Part shown: positions 25,795 to 34,987 of the stretch, one piece after another | How the letters are laid out: each line of letters starts with the position of its first letter | How positions within the stretch are numbered: position 1 is the stretch's first letter | Assembly (NCBI GenBank): GCA_013178305.1 | Contig: JABLXB010000001.1 | Coordinates: 750,253 to 814,252 of the forward strand | Direction of reading: 5' to 3' | From: Bacillota bacterium | Lineage (GTDB): Bacteria > Bacillota > Sulfobacillia > JABLXB01 | DNA length: 64,000 bases | Made by a program: the position numbers and the translations under genes | Notes under the pieces: model-generated | Database searches by the model: none | Told to the model about the DNA's origin: nothing | What the model saw: the letters and a program-made list of their open reading frames with translations, nothing else

Positions 25795-27786
25795 TTACTC
25801 TATCATCACGTACTTCGTGTCCTTCCTGAACGGAGCGAACGCCCTCCCTCCCCCTTCAAAGAACTTGGTGAAGAACTCGACAAACTGAAGGCGCCCCGAA
25901 TGAATGAAAGCGCCCAGAACGTTGATTAAGAGGTTGAAAGCATGTCCACCCGCCAGCACCAATGGGACCAGCACCCAGCTCGCAAATGGGATCATCTTCA
26001 CGAGCTGCGCGATCTGGTTGACCACGTTTCCGATGACACCAGTCGCAAGTCCCAGGGCCAGCAGTCTCGTGTATGATAGCACATCGCTGAAGTACCCCAC
26101 AGTCCCATACAGAGCGTACAGTCCCGAAAACGGCTTGAGCAGGATGTTCTTCGTGTGCCTGCCCTGGGTTATCACGATTGCCAGCGCAGTGAGCAGGGCC
26201 AGGCGCGATGCGGCACCCGAGAGTCCAGCTGCAATACCCGCGCCGGTGACAGCCATCATGACAAGCGACGGGAGGAATACCAGCCATGTAAGCTGGTCGT
26301 ATATGGCGTCGAGCCACGCCCCCGACTTAATGGTCGCTACCATCTTGACGAGGATCCCGAACCACACCTGGATCACGCCGAGCGCAAGCGCCAGGATCAT
26401 GAACTTGAGCGGCTCGGTCATGGGATCGAACACGAAGAAGGCGTCTCTGAATCTCCGCAAGAACGCCATGCTTTGTGGCGCGAAGTCAACGAGGTTACCG
26501 AACCAGCCTCCTGCCATCGCGCCGAAGATGGTCGTCGAGATTCCACCGTAAATCATCAGGTGGAAGAACCGCCGCCCATCCCTCGGTATACGGTATTTCT
26601 TCATCAGGTACCATGAGCCGAAAGCCAGCAGTATCCCGTAGGCCGCGTCCGTGAGCGCCAGCCCGAAGAACACGAAGAAGAACGGCGCCAGCAGGGGTGT
26701 TGGATCCTGTTCCCCGTACTTGGGCGAGCCGTATATGTTCGTGATGATCTCGAACGGCTGAATCCACGGGTGGTTCTCCAGGCTGACAGGGACGTCGTCG
26801 CCGGGGCCGGGATCCTCCACCAGCATTTCGACGGCATCGGAAATGCCGCGAAGCCGTTCCCGAATGGCCGGGACGCTGTGCTCCTTTGTCCAACCTTCCA
26901 GCGCAAAGGCCGCGCCTGTCTCGGCGAACCCCCGTTTAACCTGTTCCTTGGCCCTGAGTCCGCTGAGATGGTCGGAGAGGATCCACAGGTCGACCCTGTT
27001 CGCGAGCAGCCTCATCGCGCGCTCCACGATTTGCTGCTCTTGTTCGGCTATCTCGGCCAGCCTTGATACAATACCCTCAGCGATCGCCTTCGGAGTCCCC
27101 TTGACATCCCCGAACGATACCCGGGACACCCCCCTGGCGGCGAATTCGGCAGACACCGATTCATCTCCGGGCAAGTAAAAGGCGATGAACCTGATGGAAT
27201 TCCCTGATTCGCCCACCTTCTGCAGGTGGACCGGCCTGTCGCGCATCGCTTCAGTCAAGCCCGCGAAGTCCGGCGCGGAACACGAGGCTGCGACGGCGCA
27301 CACATCCCGCCCTTCCCCGAGCTGTTCCACGGGTATGTCCAGCCCCAGCCATCCCGACAGCATCGTCCTCAGGTTCTCGAGCCTCGCCCTTTCAGTCCTT
27401 GCCTCTGTGGCAGCCTGTTCGTCCTCAACACACACCCCGTAAAGTGTTGTGTCATCGAATTCCCTGATTACGCGCGCAAACCTGGATGCAGGAATGGATT
27501 CCTTCTGTTCCATGAAACTGTCAATCAGGCCCTTCTGATTCGTCTCAAAGCGGCTCAGGTAATTAAGGCAATAGGTAACCCGGGAAAGCCTCGACTCCAC
27601 GTCCCCACGGCCCTCCCGCGCCTGATCCAGGGAACCAGCCGCAAACGCCCCCACATCGTCAGAGGAGACCTGGTCGCGCAAGTCAACGATCTGGACACAG
27701 CCCATGTCCTGCAACCCGGACACAACCTGGTCCATGACCGAGCGATGGCCGACAATAGTGACTTTCTTCATCCTAGCTACGGCCAT
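25795..27786 (-). CDS. ntpI: V-type ATPase subunit I (a-subunit)
   Basis: The 663-residue stator protein has a soluble N-terminal half (about residues 1-330) with a helical hairpin arm and a membrane C-terminal half with about seven or eight helices. FFFVFFGLALTDAAYGILL and the late LSYTRLLALGLATGVIGNVVNQIA segment, which carries the essential Arg of the ion half-channel, are family hallmarks. It forms the ion path against the K ring. The start is ATG 27786 and overlaps the end of the upstream stalk gene. Confidence 0.95.
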   Translation of the reverse strand: MAVARMKKVTIVGHRSVMDQVVSGLQDMGCVQIVDLRDQVSSDDVGAFAAGSLDQAREGRGDVESRLSRVTYCLNYLSRFETNQKGLIDSFMEQKESIPASRFARVIREFDDTTLYGVCVEDEQAATEARTERARLENLRTMLSGWLGLDIPVEQLGEGRDVCAVAASCSAPDFAGLTEAMRDRPVHLQKVGESGNSIRFIAFYLPGDESVSAEFAARGVSRVSFGDVKGTPKAIAEGIVSRLAEIAEQEQQIVERAMRLLANRVDLWILSDHLSGLRAKEQVKRGFAETGAAFALEGWTKEHSVPAIRERLRGISDAVEMLVEDPGPGDDVPVSLENHPWIQPFEIITNIYGSPKYGEQDPTPLLAPFFFVFFGLALTDAAYGILLAFGSWYLMKKYRIPRDGRRFFHLMIYGGISTTIFGAMAGGWFGNLVDFAPQSMAFLRRFRDAFFVFDPMTEPLKFMILALALGVIQVWFGILVKMVATIKSGAWLDAIYDQLTWLVFLPSLVMMAVTGAGIAAGLSGAASRLALLTALAIVITQGRHTKNILLKPFSGLYALYGTVGYFSDVLSYTRLLALGLATGVIGNVVNQIAQLVKMIPFASWVLVPLVLAGGHAFNLLINVLGAFIHSGRLQFVEFFTKFFEGGGRAFAPFRKDTKYVMIE

Positions 27787-28105
27787 TACCCTTCACTACC
27801 CTTTCCACGATCAGGTCCGCAGCACGGTGAAGCCTTTCCTGCGCCATGGCCTCATAGCGCTGCGCGCCGGCGACCGCCCGCTTTCTGATCTCCTCCGCCT
27901 CGTGCCTGGCGCTGCCGAGCACCGCCTCGGAAATCTGCCTGGCCTCGGCCTCCGCTGACACCCTCGCCTGCTCGACGATGCGCTCGGCTTCCTCCTCCGC
28001 GCGCTTGATCGTTTCGGCGGCTTTGACTTTCGCCTGCGCGACGAGCTCACCCGCGGAGTTCTCGGCCTCCCTGATCCTGTTCAGAATCTCGACGCCCAAC
28101 TGCAT
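27773..28105 (-). CDS. ntpF: V-type ATPase subunit H/G-like peripheral stalk (NtpF)
   Basis: The 110-residue protein is almost wholly a charged coiled coil (KVKAAETIKRAEEEAERIVEQARVSAEAEARQ region), as expected for the NtpF/subunit G-like partner of subunit E. It opens the nine-gene series ntpF-I-K-E-C-G-A-B-D, which is the E. hirae order. I use ATG 28105, which overlaps the stop of mnaA (TGATG), so translation is coupled to the cell-wall gene upstream. Confidence 0.88.
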   Translation of the reverse strand: MQLGVEILNRIREAENSAGELVAQAKVKAAETIKRAEEEAERIVEQARVSAEAEARQISEAVLGSARHEAEEIRKRAVAGAQRYEAMAQERLHRAADLIVERVVKGNGRS

Positions 28106-29277
28106 CACCACCCGCGAGTACTTGTTCCAAATTCCAACGGCCGGTCCTGCCTGAGTCCGAAGAACTGAAGCAGGCTGCCGGCTATCCGTTCACTCGCTTT
28201 ACCGTCGCCGTATGGATTCGACGCCCGCGACATCGCCTCGTACTTCCGCGGGTCGTCAAGCAGCTCGCCCACAGCGCGTTCTATCAGGCCCTGGTCGCTT
28301 CCAACGAGTCTGACGGTCCCGGCCTGGATCGCCTCCGGCCGCTCGGTTTTTTCCCTGGCCAGGAGCACCGGCTTTCCGAGAGACGGCGCTTCCTCCTGGA
28401 GCCCGCCGGAGTCCGTGATTATCATGTAGCACCGCTTCATCAGGTGGGCCCAATCGCGGTACTCGAACGGCGGGAGGAGCCTTACCCTGTCGAGCCCGCC
28501 GAGTATCCGCCGGATCACCGTCTTCACATGCGGATTGGGGTGAACCGAAACGAGGAGGTCAACGTCGTCCCTGGATTCGGATACCCTGCGGAGCGCCGTG
28601 CAGATCCGCGCCAACGGCTCACCGAAATTCTCCCTCCGGTGCACTTCGACAAGTATAACTCTCCTCGAGGTGTTCCGGGGGCCCCCCGTCTCGAGCGCAT
28701 CTGGAATCTCGTACTCATCGCTGACCGTCATCAGGAGCGCGTCGATCGCCGTGTTACCCGTCACAACCATGCGCTCGGCGGGAAGGCCCTCGCGGACCAG
28801 GTTTCCCTTCGCCCAGGTCGTCGGCGGGAAGTAAAGGTCGCTCAACCGGTCGGTCAGCGCGCGCATCATTTCCTCGGGGAACGGCGCCTTCTTGTCGCCC
28901 GTCCGCAGCCCGGCCTCAACGTGGCCGACCGCGGCGCCCCCGAAATACGCGGACAGGGCCCCCGCCAGGGTGGTCAGCGTGTCCCCATGGACGAGAACCA
29001 TATCCGGCCTTTCCAATGAAATAACCCGCCCGAGGCCTTTCAGGGCTCGACTCATAGTACCCGAGAGGTCCTGGCCAGGTCTCATGATCCTCAGATCGTA
29101 GGTGGGCTCGATCCCGAAATGCTGCAAGACCGGTTCGAGTATCTCGCGGTGCTGGCCGGTCACTGCGACAACGGTATCGATTGCCCCCTGGTGGATGTCC
29201 AGCTGTCTGATTACGGGCGCCATCTTGATGGCTTCAGGCCTGGTCCCGAACACCACCATGACCTTGGGTTTCGCCAT
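28105..29277 (-). CDS. mnaA: UDP-N-acetylglucosamine 2-epimerase
   Basis: The 390-residue enzyme interconverts UDP-GlcNAc and UDP-ManNAc for secondary wall polymer synthesis. KVMVVFGTRPEAIKMAPVI at the N-terminus, VHGDTLTTLAGALSAYF, HVEAGLRTGDKKAPFPEE and TDSGGLQEEAPSLGKPVLL are the family motifs. In B. subtilis mnaA sits just before the atp operon; here it precedes the V-type ATPase and overlaps its first gene. SLH-domain proteins bind pyruvylated wall polymers containing ManNAc, so this gene may also serve S-layer anchoring (inference). Confidence 0.96.
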   Translation of the reverse strand: MAKPKVMVVFGTRPEAIKMAPVIRQLDIHQGAIDTVVAVTGQHREILEPVLQHFGIEPTYDLRIMRPGQDLSGTMSRALKGLGRVISLERPDMVLVHGDTLTTLAGALSAYFGGAAVGHVEAGLRTGDKKAPFPEEMMRALTDRLSDLYFPPTTWAKGNLVREGLPAERMVVTGNTAIDALLMTVSDEYEIPDALETGGPRNTSRRVILVEVHRRENFGEPLARICTALRRVSESRDDVDLLVSVHPNPHVKTVIRRILGGLDRVRLLPPFEYRDWAHLMKRCYMIITDSGGLQEEAPSLGKPVLLAREKTERPEAIQAGTVRLVGSDQGLIERAVGELLDDPRKYEAMSRASNPYGDGKASERIAGSLLQFFGLRQDRPLEFGTSTRGW

Positions 29278-29298
29278 TAGCGCACCTGCCTGGCGGGC

Positions 29299-30327
29299 CT
29301 ACTTCACGCGCCGCTGTTCCCTAAGGTCCAGGATACCGAAGGCCTTCAGGCCTGCGAACATCCCCAGGAGCACAAGGGCCGTTATCGGCATGGAGGTCCG
29401 GAGGTCGAGCTCCGACGACAGTATGGCGGTCAGTCCCAGCAGCCCGCTAGCCATGTAAAGGAGGACTACCGCCTGCTTCTGGCTCAACCCCATCTCAAGT
29501 AGCCTGTGGTGGATGTGGCTCCTATCCGCCGAGGCTACAGACCTTCCGTTACATACCCTGCGTACTATCGCAAAAGCGGTATCGAATATGGGGAGTCCGA
29601 GGGCGATGACAGGCACCAGCGCGATCGCCGTAGCGCTCTTCAGAGCGCCCTCGGCGGAAACCGAGGCGAGCGCGCATCCCAGGAACATGGCCCCCGCATC
29701 ACCCATGAATATCTTCGCAGGATTGAAGTTGTAAGGTAGAAACCCGAGCGCCGAGCCGGCTATAGCGGCCGACAGGATTGCAGTGACGGCCTGGAACCGC
29801 TGTGCGGCGACGAACATCAACGTCAGAGAGGCAATGGCTACTGTCCCGCCCGCGAGCCCGTCCAGGCCGTCGATGAGGTTCACGACGTTCATCAAGGCCA
29901 CGACCCAGAACACCGTGAGCGGCACCGCGAGTTTACCCAGGAGGATCATTCCACCGTAGGGGTTGGTCAGGAAATCGATTCTCACCCCGAAAAACGTGAG
30001 GACGAGGGCGACGCCGATCTGGCCCACCAGCTTCAGTTTCGGGGAAAGCGCGCGGAAGTCGTCTATGATACCGAGAATGAGCGCGAACCCGCCCGCCACG
30101 AGAACGCCCATCATCTCGGGGCTCGGGCGGCGGAGCACCGTCAGGACGGCGACCGCGAAGCCAACGTAGATCGACACCCCGCCCATGTGGGGGACGGGGG
30201 TGGTGTGGACGCTACGGGCGCAGGGCTGCGAGTACGCCTTGAAGCGCAGCGCCAGCCCCCTGACCGCAGGAGTCATCGCCAGGGAAACCAACCCGGATAT
30301 GAGAAGGGATGCGACATAGCCGGCCAA
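29299..30327 (-). CDS. tagO: UDP-GlcNAc:undecaprenyl-phosphate GlcNAc-1-phosphate transferase
   Basis: The 342-residue polytopic membrane enzyme starts wall polymer assembly on the lipid carrier (TagO/WecA family, related to MraY). HMGGVSIYVGFA, GIIDDFRALSPKLKL with the catalytic Asp pair, VNLIDGLDGLAGG, and NFNPAKIFMGDAG are clear. I choose TTG 30327 after GGAGGAGAT. The upstream ATG 30354 lies before the predicted transcription start of the promoter at 30357-30386. It heads a transcript that includes mnaA and the whole ATPase operon. Confidence 0.95.
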   Translation of the reverse strand: MAGYVASLLISGLVSLAMTPAVRGLALRFKAYSQPCARSVHTTPVPHMGGVSIYVGFAVAVLTVLRRPSPEMMGVLVAGGFALILGIIDDFRALSPKLKLVGQIGVALVLTFFGVRIDFLTNPYGGMILLGKLAVPLTVFWVVALMNVVNLIDGLDGLAGGTVAIASLTLMFVAAQRFQAVTAILSAAIAGSALGFLPYNFNPAKIFMGDAGAMFLGCALASVSAEGALKSATAIALVPVIALGLPIFDTAFAIVRRVCNGRSVASADRSHIHHRLLEMGLSQKQAVVLLYMASGLLGLTAILSSELDLRTSMPITALVLLGMFAGLKAFGILDLREQRRVK

Positions 30328-30356
30328 AAGGGGATCTCCTCCAGTCAACCTCATCT

Positions 30357-30386
30357 ATTATAGGCTTGACCGAAGACCAGCGTCAA
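30357..30386 (-). promoter_or_regulatory. Sigma-A promoter of the tagO-mnaA-ATPase operon
   Basis: TTGACG, an 18-base spacer and TATAAT on the minus strand. The start point would be near 30350, giving a leader of about 22 bases to the TTG start of tagO. This would drive an eleven-gene transcript joining wall polymer priming and the ATPase. Confidence 0.8.
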
Positions 30387-30443
30387 CCGCTCAATCGGGC
30401 TATGTTTACGCCTTACAGCGCGCACTATAAAAGGAAACGGGCG

Positions 30444-30767
30444 TTAGATCACAAGGTAGCCTTTTCTGATGAGTTTGTCAACGTGCTCCCTGACGGCTTC
30501 TTCGACGTTGACGTCGTAGTGCTCCTCCAACACGAACATCATCGTTACCGCGGTCTGGGCCACATCGAGAAGCTCCCTGCATATCGCGTGCGCGGACTGC
30601 CTGTCCAGGTCGCGTTTGGGCTGGTCGAGCCCGCTGAACCTGATGATGGCGTGGGCGAGTTCCCCCGCCTCCTCCATGAGCTTCAGCGCTGTTGACTCCA
30701 GCGTGGGCCGCAGGTTGTTCGGACGGGGGAGGGATATAGTTTTCGTCTTCACCGGGAACTCGGCCAT
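30444..30767 (-). CDS. MazG-like nucleotide pyrophosphohydrolase-family protein
   Basis: The 107-residue all-helical protein has the MazG-type core: KLMEEAGELAHAI (EExxE-like metal site) and ELLDVAQTAVTMMFVLEEHY (the later ExxxD-like helix). Related small proteins hydrolyse non-canonical nucleoside triphosphates. The start ATG 30767 overlaps the comEB stop (TGATG), so it is coupled to a deoxynucleotide enzyme, which fits a role in nucleotide pool hygiene. Confidence 0.8.
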   Translation of the reverse strand: MAEFPVKTKTISLPRPNNLRPTLESTALKLMEEAGELAHAIIRFSGLDQPKRDLDRQSAHAICRELLDVAQTAVTMMFVLEEHYDVNVEEAVREHVDKLIRKGYLVI

Positions 30768-31231
30768 CAATTGCCACCTTCGCCTTTTTGGGGATTAAAC
30801 TTCTCGACCTCGATCCCGGCCTGCCCGAGCATCTCCCTGGACAGGTCGTCGGGGTAGGTCTCGCTGTAGACTATCTTCGTTATGCCCGCGTTGATGAGCA
30901 TCTTTGCGCACATCACGCACGGTTCCGCGGTCGTATATATCGTGGCGTCTTTCACACTTATGCCGTGCCGCGCCGCCTGCACGATAGCGTTCTGCTCAGC
31001 GTGCAGCGCGCGGCATATCTCGTGGCGCTCGCCGGAAGGGACACCGAGCTCCTCCCGCAGGCAACCGTAGTCCTCACAGTGCGGGAGGCCGCTTGGCGCG
31101 CCGTTGTAGCCCGTGGCGAGTATCCTCTTATCCTTGACGATGATCGCGCCTATCTGGCGCCTGCGGCAGGTGGAGCGCTTTGCCACAACCTGCGCGACCT
31201 CCATAAAGTATTCGTCCCACGAAGGCCTCAT
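30767..31231 (-). CDS. comEB: Deoxycytidylate deaminase, ComEB family
   Basis: The 154-residue zinc enzyme deaminates dCMP to dUMP for dTTP supply. [14 protein letters not shown] carries the zinc His and catalytic Glu, and [17 protein letters not shown] the two zinc cysteines. An additional Cys/His set (HCEDYGC) typical of dCMP deaminases is present. The start is ATG 31231 after AGGTGA. It lies between upp and the MazG-like gene in a pyrimidine-linked cluster. Confidence 0.95.
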   Translation of the reverse strand: MRPSWDEYFMEVAQVVAKRSTCRRRQIGAIIVKDKRILATGYNGAPSGLPHCEDYGCLREELGVPSGERHEICRALHAEQNAIVQAARHGISVKDATIYTTAEPCVMCAKMLINAGITKIVYSETYPDDLSREMLGQAGIEVEKFNPQKGEGGN

Positions 31232-31264
31232 CCGGTTCACCTGCTTCGACGAGTATCGCTGTCG

Positions 31265-31909
31265 TCAGTTGGTCCCGAACATCCTGTCTCCGGCGTCGCC
31301 GAGACCGGGGAGTATGTAGCCGCGCTCGTTGAGCCGCTCGTCCACCGCGGCGACGTAAATCTCAGCGCCGGGGTGCCTTTCGTATACCTTCGCTATCCCC
31401 TCGGGGGCGGCGATGAGGCACATGGTCTTGATACTGCAGGCGCCTTTCGCCTTGAGAAGGTCCAGCGCCAGCGCGATAGATCCGCCGGTGGCCAGCATCG
31501 GGTCCACCAGGATGACGTCGCGTTCCGGGAGGTCATCCGGCAGATTGCAGTAGTACTGGATGGGCCTGAGGGTGTCGTGATCCCTGAACATGCCGATGTG
31601 GCCGACCTTTGCCGACGGAACCAGTCTCCTGATGCCCGGGATCATGCCGAGCCCCGCGCGGAGGATGGCCACCACGGCAATCTTCTTGCCGGCGATGACC
31701 CTGCAACTGGCGGGGGCCAGCGGCGTCATGACCTGGATCTCCTGTGTGGGGAGGTCGCGGGTAGCCTCGTAGGCCATCAGAATTGAAATCTCCTCGACGG
31801 CCTCGCTGAACTCCTTGACCCCCGTGTCGCGGCTTCGAATGAGTGCCAGCTTGTGCTGGATGAGCGGGTGATCGAGGACGTGAACCCCAGTAATCTCCGC
31901 GCCCCGCAT
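31265..31909 (-). CDS. upp: Uracil phosphoribosyltransferase
   Basis: The 214-residue enzyme salvages uracil to UMP with [21 protein letters not shown] at the N-terminus, [18 protein letters not shown], the PRPP loop [19 protein letters not shown], and the C-terminal [16 protein letters not shown] are the family signatures. Its start follows the ywlG stop directly. The order ywlG-upp matches the B. subtilis region apart from a missing glyA. Confidence 0.97.
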   Translation of the reverse strand: MRGAEITGVHVLDHPLIQHKLALIRSRDTGVKEFSEAVEEISILMAYEATRDLPTQEIQVMTPLAPASCRVIAGKKIAVVAILRAGLGMIPGIRRLVPSAKVGHIGMFRDHDTLRPIQYYCNLPDDLPERDVILVDPMLATGGSIALALDLLKAKGACSIKTMCLIAAPEGIAKVYERHPGAEIYVAAVDERLNERGYILPGLGDAGDRMFGTN

Positions 31910-32509
31910 CTACCGGTCCACTCCCTTCCCGAATTCGGAGTCGATCAGGTCCTTCCTGTAGCAGGCCCTCTCACCGCCTATAAGCTTCGGCCGGGTGCGC
32001 GCCATCACGACGTGCGCCTCCCCGATCCTCTTGACCGGTAGCCTTACCGGAACAGCGACCGGTCTGAGATGCATACCTATGAGCGTATTGCCTATGTCGA
32101 TCCCCGCGTGAGCCCTGATGGACTCCACCACCACGGGGTTCTCGAATACCTGCATCGCGGTGCCGGCGAATGCCCCGCCCGCTTTCGGGACGGGCAAGAC
32201 GGTGACCGGCTCGAGGCCGTACTTCTCCGCGCACGCCTCTTCGACGACCAGCGCCCTGTTGAGGTGTTCGCAAGACTGCACCGCCAGGTATAACCCCCGC
32301 GGCCTCGTGATCGCCAGCAACGCATCGAGTATGGCGGCGGCCACTTCGGGGCTCCCCGCGGATCCGATCCGCTTCCCCAGCACCTCGCTTGTACTGCAGC
32401 CCACGACGAGGATCTGGCCGGGCTTGAGCCTGGCCACCTCGAGCAGGCCTTCCGTTACTTCTCTCACCTGCGACCTTATTTTATCGAGTTCCAACCCGTC
32501 AGTCCCCAA
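31910..32509 (-). CDS. ywlG: Conserved protein of the YwlG/DUF436 (TIGR01440) family
   Basis: The 199-residue protein of unknown function has the family motifs VVGCSTSEVLGKRIG near residue 35, QSCEHLNRALVVEE, VPKAGGAFAGTAM and GIDIGNTLIGMHLRPVAVPVR. The start is TTG after GGAGGGG. It is nearly always found between rpiB and glyA/upp in Bacillota, as here, so a link to pentose/nucleotide or one-carbon metabolism has been assumed, but I know of no proven activity. Confidence 0.93.
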   Translation of the reverse strand: MGTDGLELDKIRSQVREVTEGLLEVARLKPGQILVVGCSTSEVLGKRIGSAGSPEVAAAILDALLAITRPRGLYLAVQSCEHLNRALVVEEACAEKYGLEPVTVLPVPKAGGAFAGTAMQVFENPVVVESIRAHAGIDIGNTLIGMHLRPVAVPVRLPVKRIGEAHVVMARTRPKLIGGERACYRKDLIDSEFGKGVDR

Positions 32510-32543
32510 TCGAAGTCCCCTCCGGTAGCGGCCAGGCGCGGCG

Positions 32544-32999
32544 TCAAATGCGCGCGCGGCATTCCCTCTCCAGCGCGGCTATCTTTTCAACCCTTCTCGC
32601 GTGCCTGCCGCCCTCGAACTCGGTCCTTAGCCAGGCTTCGACGATCTCTTTCGCGCGTTCCGCTGTAACGAACCTGGCCCCGAGAGTCAGGACATTGGCG
32701 TCGTTGTGCAGGCGGGTCAGCCGCGCGACCTCCGGGTCCCAACAGACGGCCGCCCTTACCCCGGGCACCTTGTTGGCCACCATGCACATGCCGATGCCGG
32801 TGCCGCACACGAGAACGCCCCTGTTGAATTCGCCCCCGGCGACGCGTATCGCGACTTCCTTCCCGGTGTCCGGGTAGTCCACGGGGTCCTCGGAGACGGC
32901 CCCGAAGTCCTCTACTTCGTGGCCGAGGCTGCGGATGAACGGCTTCAAGGACTCCTTCAGGTTGAACCCCGCGTGATCGCTCGCGATAGCGATCCTCAT
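32544..32999 (-). CDS. rpiB: Ribose-5-phosphate isomerase B
   Basis: The 151-residue RpiB/LacAB family isomerase starts MRIAIASDHAGF, with the catalytic Cys in VCGTGIGM and the later NVLTLGARF. It interconverts ribose-5-phosphate and ribulose-5-phosphate. I use ATG 32999; upstream in-frame codons do not resemble the family. It is the first gene behind the promoter at 33093-33121 and a strong leader hairpin. Confidence 0.95.
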   Translation of the reverse strand: MRIAIASDHAGFNLKESLKPFIRSLGHEVEDFGAVSEDPVDYPDTGKEVAIRVAGGEFNRGVLVCGTGIGMCMVANKVPGVRAAVCWDPEVARLTRLHNDANVLTLGARFVTAERAKEIVEAWLRTEFEGGRHARRVEKIAALERECRARI

Positions 33000-33043
33000 T
33001 CGCCGCACCCCCATACCCAACACATCACACCGGCCCATAACTG

Positions 33044-33073
33044 GGGGCCTTCCCTCGCCTTAAGGGAGGCCCC
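33044..33073 (-). promoter_or_regulatory. Strong leader hairpin before rpiB
   Basis: GGGGCCTCCCT and AGGGAAGGCCCC on the minus strand form a long stem that begins about 13 bases after the predicted start of transcription. No T-run follows, so it is not a terminator. A 5' stabilising stem or a protein-binding site is possible. Confidence 0.65.
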
Positions 33074-33092
33074 TGCACCTGCATACATTTCC

Positions 33093-33121
33093 ATTATAAG
33101 CCCGTCCGCAAGCTGTGTAAA
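33093..33121 (-). promoter_or_regulatory. Sigma-A promoter upstream of rpiB
   Basis: TTTACA, a 17-base spacer and TATAAT on the minus strand. The likely start point is near 33086, about 85 bases before the rpiB ATG. It should drive rpiB-ywlG-upp-comEB-mazG-like. Confidence 0.85.
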
Positions 33122-33194
33122 CCGAACCGCGCCCGTTGCCGGGGTGCGCCACCGGCCGTCACGGACCGCCACCCTGTCCGGCGCGCCCCGAGGC

Positions 33195-33854
33195 CTATGC
33201 GTCGCGCCGGGCGCCAGGCATACCGCCCGCAGCCTCTCGTGCCATCCTCTCATACGCGGACGCCAGCGCCTTCTCGATCTCCTCCGCCACGCGCCGATAC
33301 GTATCGACAGGTCTCCCGTATGGGTCCTCGACCTCCAACGGGGCCGCGGGACGGGGTGTTCCTACACGGGACCCGGCGGCGTCGCCGGGAGCGCCCTCCT
33401 GGCCGGCCGCCGAGCCACCGGCGGCGCCGGCCGGCGGGGCAGCGCTGTTGCCCGGAGAGACGGCGTACTCCCCGAGTGTGAACGTCTTGGCGTCAGCCCT
33501 GCGGAACGTCCTGGTCACGTACATCTTGTGACTCGCGGTCATGGTGAGTATGAGGTCCGCCCAGTCCACCAGGTCCTGCGTAAGCCGGCGCGACCTGTGT
33601 CCGCGCAGGTCGATGCCGAGTTCGCGCATCACGGCTATCGCATTGTCGCTGGCGGGCCCGCCGTCGTGCGCTCCGGTGCCCGCCGACTTGACTTCGATGT
33701 CGATCGCCGCCCCCGTGGCGTCCCCAGCCGCCCTGACGGCGCCGCCGGCACCCTCGCCCGCAGCGCGTGATTCCACCAGGCGTCTCATGAGCGCCTCAGC
33801 CATACTGCTCCTGCAGGTATTGCCGGTACACACGAAGAGCACCCTAATCGCCAT
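33195..33854 (-). CDS. ywlE: Low-molecular-weight phosphatase, protein-arginine phosphatase (YwlE) type, with low-complexity insert
   Basis: The 219-residue protein has the phosphate loop CTGNTCRS (from residue 9). The Thr in this loop is the residue that gives B. subtilis YwlE its preference for phospho-arginine, so protein-arginine phosphatase activity is likely. The acidic DP motif is in VEDPYGRP near the C-terminus. Family members have about 150 residues. The extra length comes from two Ala/Gly/Pro-rich insertions: one after residue 30 and a larger one (about residues 133-172) just before the DP loop. Its start overlaps the end of ywlC by 11 bases. Position matches B. subtilis. Confidence 0.93.
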   Translation of the reverse strand: MAIRVLFVCTGNTCRSSMAEALMRRLVESRAAGEGAGGAVRAAGDATGAAIDIEVKSAGTGAHDGGPASDNAIAVMRELGIDLRGHRSRRLTQDLVDWADLILTMTASHKMYVTRTFRRADAKTFTLGEYAVSPGNSAAPPAGAAGGSAAGQEGAPGDAAGSRVGTPRPAAPLEVEDPYGRPVDTYRRVAEEIEKALASAYERMAREAAGGMPGARRDA

Positions 33855-34935
33855 CGCTGATTACCCTCCCGCCGGAGGCTCTCAGGAGCCTGTTCATGAT
33901 GGCCAAACCCATACCGGTTTCGGGGAAGGCCTGGGCAAGTATTACGTCCACACCGAGGTCGTCGAACCTGCGCAGGTTGTCGAACAGGTGCGCGGCAATC
34001 GCCGGCAGATCGGACTCGCTACCCGCATCCAGCCAGATAACGCGGTCACCGGAGGGCTCATCGTCACCGGCGCTGCCCGCCGCAGATTGAAGCGTCTCGG
34101 CGCTGGCAAGGATCCCGACTCTGGAACCGTCCCGCGCGAACTGCGCGGCCCGCTCTGACAGCCGCATGCCGGCGGTCACGGCGTCCCCCTGTGGTCCGGA
34201 GTACACAACGTATACGCGAGCCCTTGGAGCGTAGTGACGGTATTTCATCCCGGGGGATCTCGGGCGCCCGTCGACGGCGCCGCCGCGATCCACCACGACG
34301 GCGCCGAGCACGTCCTCGATTTCTTCTTTCGTGACGCCGCCCGGCCTCAGTATTATGGGCGGGGTCACCGTTACGTCGAGTACGGTCGACTCGACCCCCA
34401 CCCCGCACGGGCCGCCGTCGACGACCGCTTCGATACGCCCGCCGAGGTCCTGCATCACGTGAGCGGCCGTCGTGGGGCTCGGCCTTCCCGAAGCGTTCGC
34501 ACTGGGGGCCGCCACGGGCACGCCCGCGAGCCCGATCAAGCGCAGTGCGACCCTGTGGGCGGGCATGCGAATCCCGACGGTGTCGAGCCCCGGGCTTACC
34601 CTTCCGGCAACTACGGTTGATTTGCGCACGACCAGCGTGAGCGGCCCGGGCCAGAACCGGTCCATCAGCGACTCCGCTATGGGCGATATCTCACGCGCCA
34701 GCCGCGGCACGGCGTCGCGCGTGCTGACGTGCACGATTAGCGGGTTATCCTGCGGTCTACCCTTGGCCTCGAATATCCTGGCCACCGCCCTGTCGCTGGT
34801 GGCGTCGGCGCCGAGCCCATACACGGTCTCCGTTGGAAACGCGACGAGGCCGCCCTCCGCCAGGATGGCGGCCGCCCTGGCCAGCACCCGTTCGTCGGGC
34901 GACTCCGGATCGACCTTGAAGAGTGCAGTATTCAT
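33844..34935 (-). CDS. ywlC: Threonylcarbamoyl-AMP synthase (Sua5/YwlC)
   Basis: The 363-residue enzyme makes threonylcarbamoyl-AMP for the t6A tRNA modification. The YrdC domain (about residues 15-200) has FPTETVYGLGADA and KGRPQDNPLIVH, and the C-terminal Sua5 domain (about 235-355) begins after SPGMKYRHYAPRA. I use ATG 34935, after GGGAGATG; the frame is open further upstream into prmC but that part is not conserved. It lies between prmC and ywlE, as in B. subtilis. Confidence 0.95.
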   Translation of the reverse strand: MNTALFKVDPESPDERVLARAAAILAEGGLVAFPTETVYGLGADATSDRAVARIFEAKGRPQDNPLIVHVSTRDAVPRLAREISPIAESLMDRFWPGPLTLVVRKSTVVAGRVSPGLDTVGIRMPAHRVALRLIGLAGVPVAAPSANASGRPSPTTAAHVMQDLGGRIEAVVDGGPCGVGVESTVLDVTVTPPIILRPGGVTKEEIEDVLGAVVVDRGGAVDGRPRSPGMKYRHYAPRARVYVVYSGPQGDAVTAGMRLSERAAQFARDGSRVGILASAETLQSAAGSAGDDEPSGDRVIWLDAGSESDLPAIAAHLFDNLRRFDDLGVDVILAQAFPETGMGLAIMNRLLRASGGRVISDGD

Positions 34936-34987
34936 GGTGCATCTCCCGCCTGCGCATCGGCGCACCGGCATGCCGGGTCGCCGTGGT

